Assembly: GCA_037893245.1 (NCBI GenBank)
Contig: JBAIAA010000605.1
Location: forward strand, 744,001-808,000
DNA from: Crossaster papposus
Taxonomy: Eukaryota > Echinodermata > Asteroidea > Velatida > Solasteridae
Reading direction: 5' to 3'
Length of the DNA stretch: 64,000 bases
In this document: in pieces, positions 63,585 to 64,000 of the stretch
Layout of the letters: each line of letters opens with the position of its first letter
Numbering within the stretch: position 1 is the stretch's first letter
Notes under the pieces: model-generated
Seen by the model: only the letters and a program-made list of their open reading frames with translations
Databases searched by the model: none
What the model was told of the DNA's origin: nothing
Program-made: the position numbers and the translations under genes

Positions 63585-64000
63585 GAGTTACATTAACGTG
63601 TGTGTAACAATAATATTTGGCTCAAAAACATTCAATCCAACTTAAGCACAGGCCTAAACAACTGGCTCTAAAATAATTTGATAATAATCTTCCACAAATT
63701 AATTTGAGGCACAACCGCCTAAAAACTGAACAGATCTAGCTTAGATACAAATGGTCAAATACCATTAAACACAATTCTAACAATATAATTATACAATGAA
63801 AATTGCGCACCACACAATGTAACCGAAATTTGTCGAAGAAGTCCTCTCAATGCTGGGTATAGGCACGAATTATATCAATCTTTCGCGACAATAAATGCGC
63901 GGAAGCGAACGCGTACATGTAGTTCTCATGTAGAAGAAAATCTAAAGTCCAGCACAAAACATATCCGGGTAAAAGTACGTCATCAAAGAAATGGTAAATG

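Larger units (their letters stand above)
61363..64000. repeat. Segmental duplication, copy B, right arm (to window end)
   Basis: It follows 22249-22295 and then 23457-25991 of copy A nearly base for base, with small indels (for example in the MITE and GACTC clusters) but without the 1.16 kb block. It continues past the window. Confidence 0.92.

Overview
The window is metazoan nuclear DNA from a repeat-rich genome, most likely a marine invertebrate and probably a deuterostome. The evidence is spliced genes with GT-AG introns, a secreted PAN plus fibrinogen-domain lectin, LINE and Gypsy remnants, tRNA-derived SINE-like pieces, TTAA-flanked MITEs, a THAP-domain DDE transposase and a Polinton/Maverick. 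The species cannot be named from this sequence. There are no bacterial genes, rRNA genes, CRISPR arrays or clear functional tRNA genes.

The backbone is a segmental duplication. Copy A (about 8.84-9.75 kb plus 22.2-26.0 kb) and copy B (about 43.24-45.12 kb plus 61.36 kb to the window end) are the same ancestral sequence. Each copy carries a large insertion that the other lacks, so each gives the empty site for the other. Copy A is interrupted by a ~12.4 kb TTAA-bounded element (9752-22164). Copy B is interrupted by a 16.2 kb Polinton (45124-61357) with a 5-bp target duplication.

The 12.4 kb element holds two convergent multi-exon genes. One is a 3-exon, ~211-residue gene for a stand-alone P2X7-type cytoplasmic ('ballast') domain (+ strand). 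The other is an 11-exon, ~864-residue THAP plus DDE/RNase-H-like transposase (- strand). TTAA flanks, purine-purine ends and a THAP-DDE transposase together suggest the Kolobok superfamily. The transposase has a single 1-nt insertion in exon 7. A P2X7-type domain gene as second gene or cargo of such a transposon is the most unusual thing in the window.

The Polinton has terminal inverted repeats of 259-271 bp. Its gene order is PolB (+), integrase (-), small membrane protein (-), 433-residue proline-tailed protein (+), coiled-coil membrane protein (-), three small genes (-), packaging ATPase (-), major capsid protein (-), two tandem penton-like genes (+), a hydrophobic protein broken by a frameshift (+) and a 263-residue unknown protein (+). 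I found no adenovirus-like maturation protease. PolB and the hydrophobic protein each carry one -1 frameshift. TATA-like motifs touch many start codons and hairpins lie at some 3' ends, which hints at a virus-like transcription layout.

Elsewhere, 0-8.2 kb is mostly gene-free with a LINE fragment and a striking 16-bp minisatellite (6.77-7.60 kb), followed by a large inverted array (8.21-8.84 kb). The 26-31 kb stretch is full of small DNA transposons and hairpins and ends in an intact intronless fibrinogen-related gene (30795-31841, -). The 34-43 kb stretch is a graveyard of non-LTR and Gypsy elements, including a Gypsy gag preceded by in-frame 39-bp repeats.
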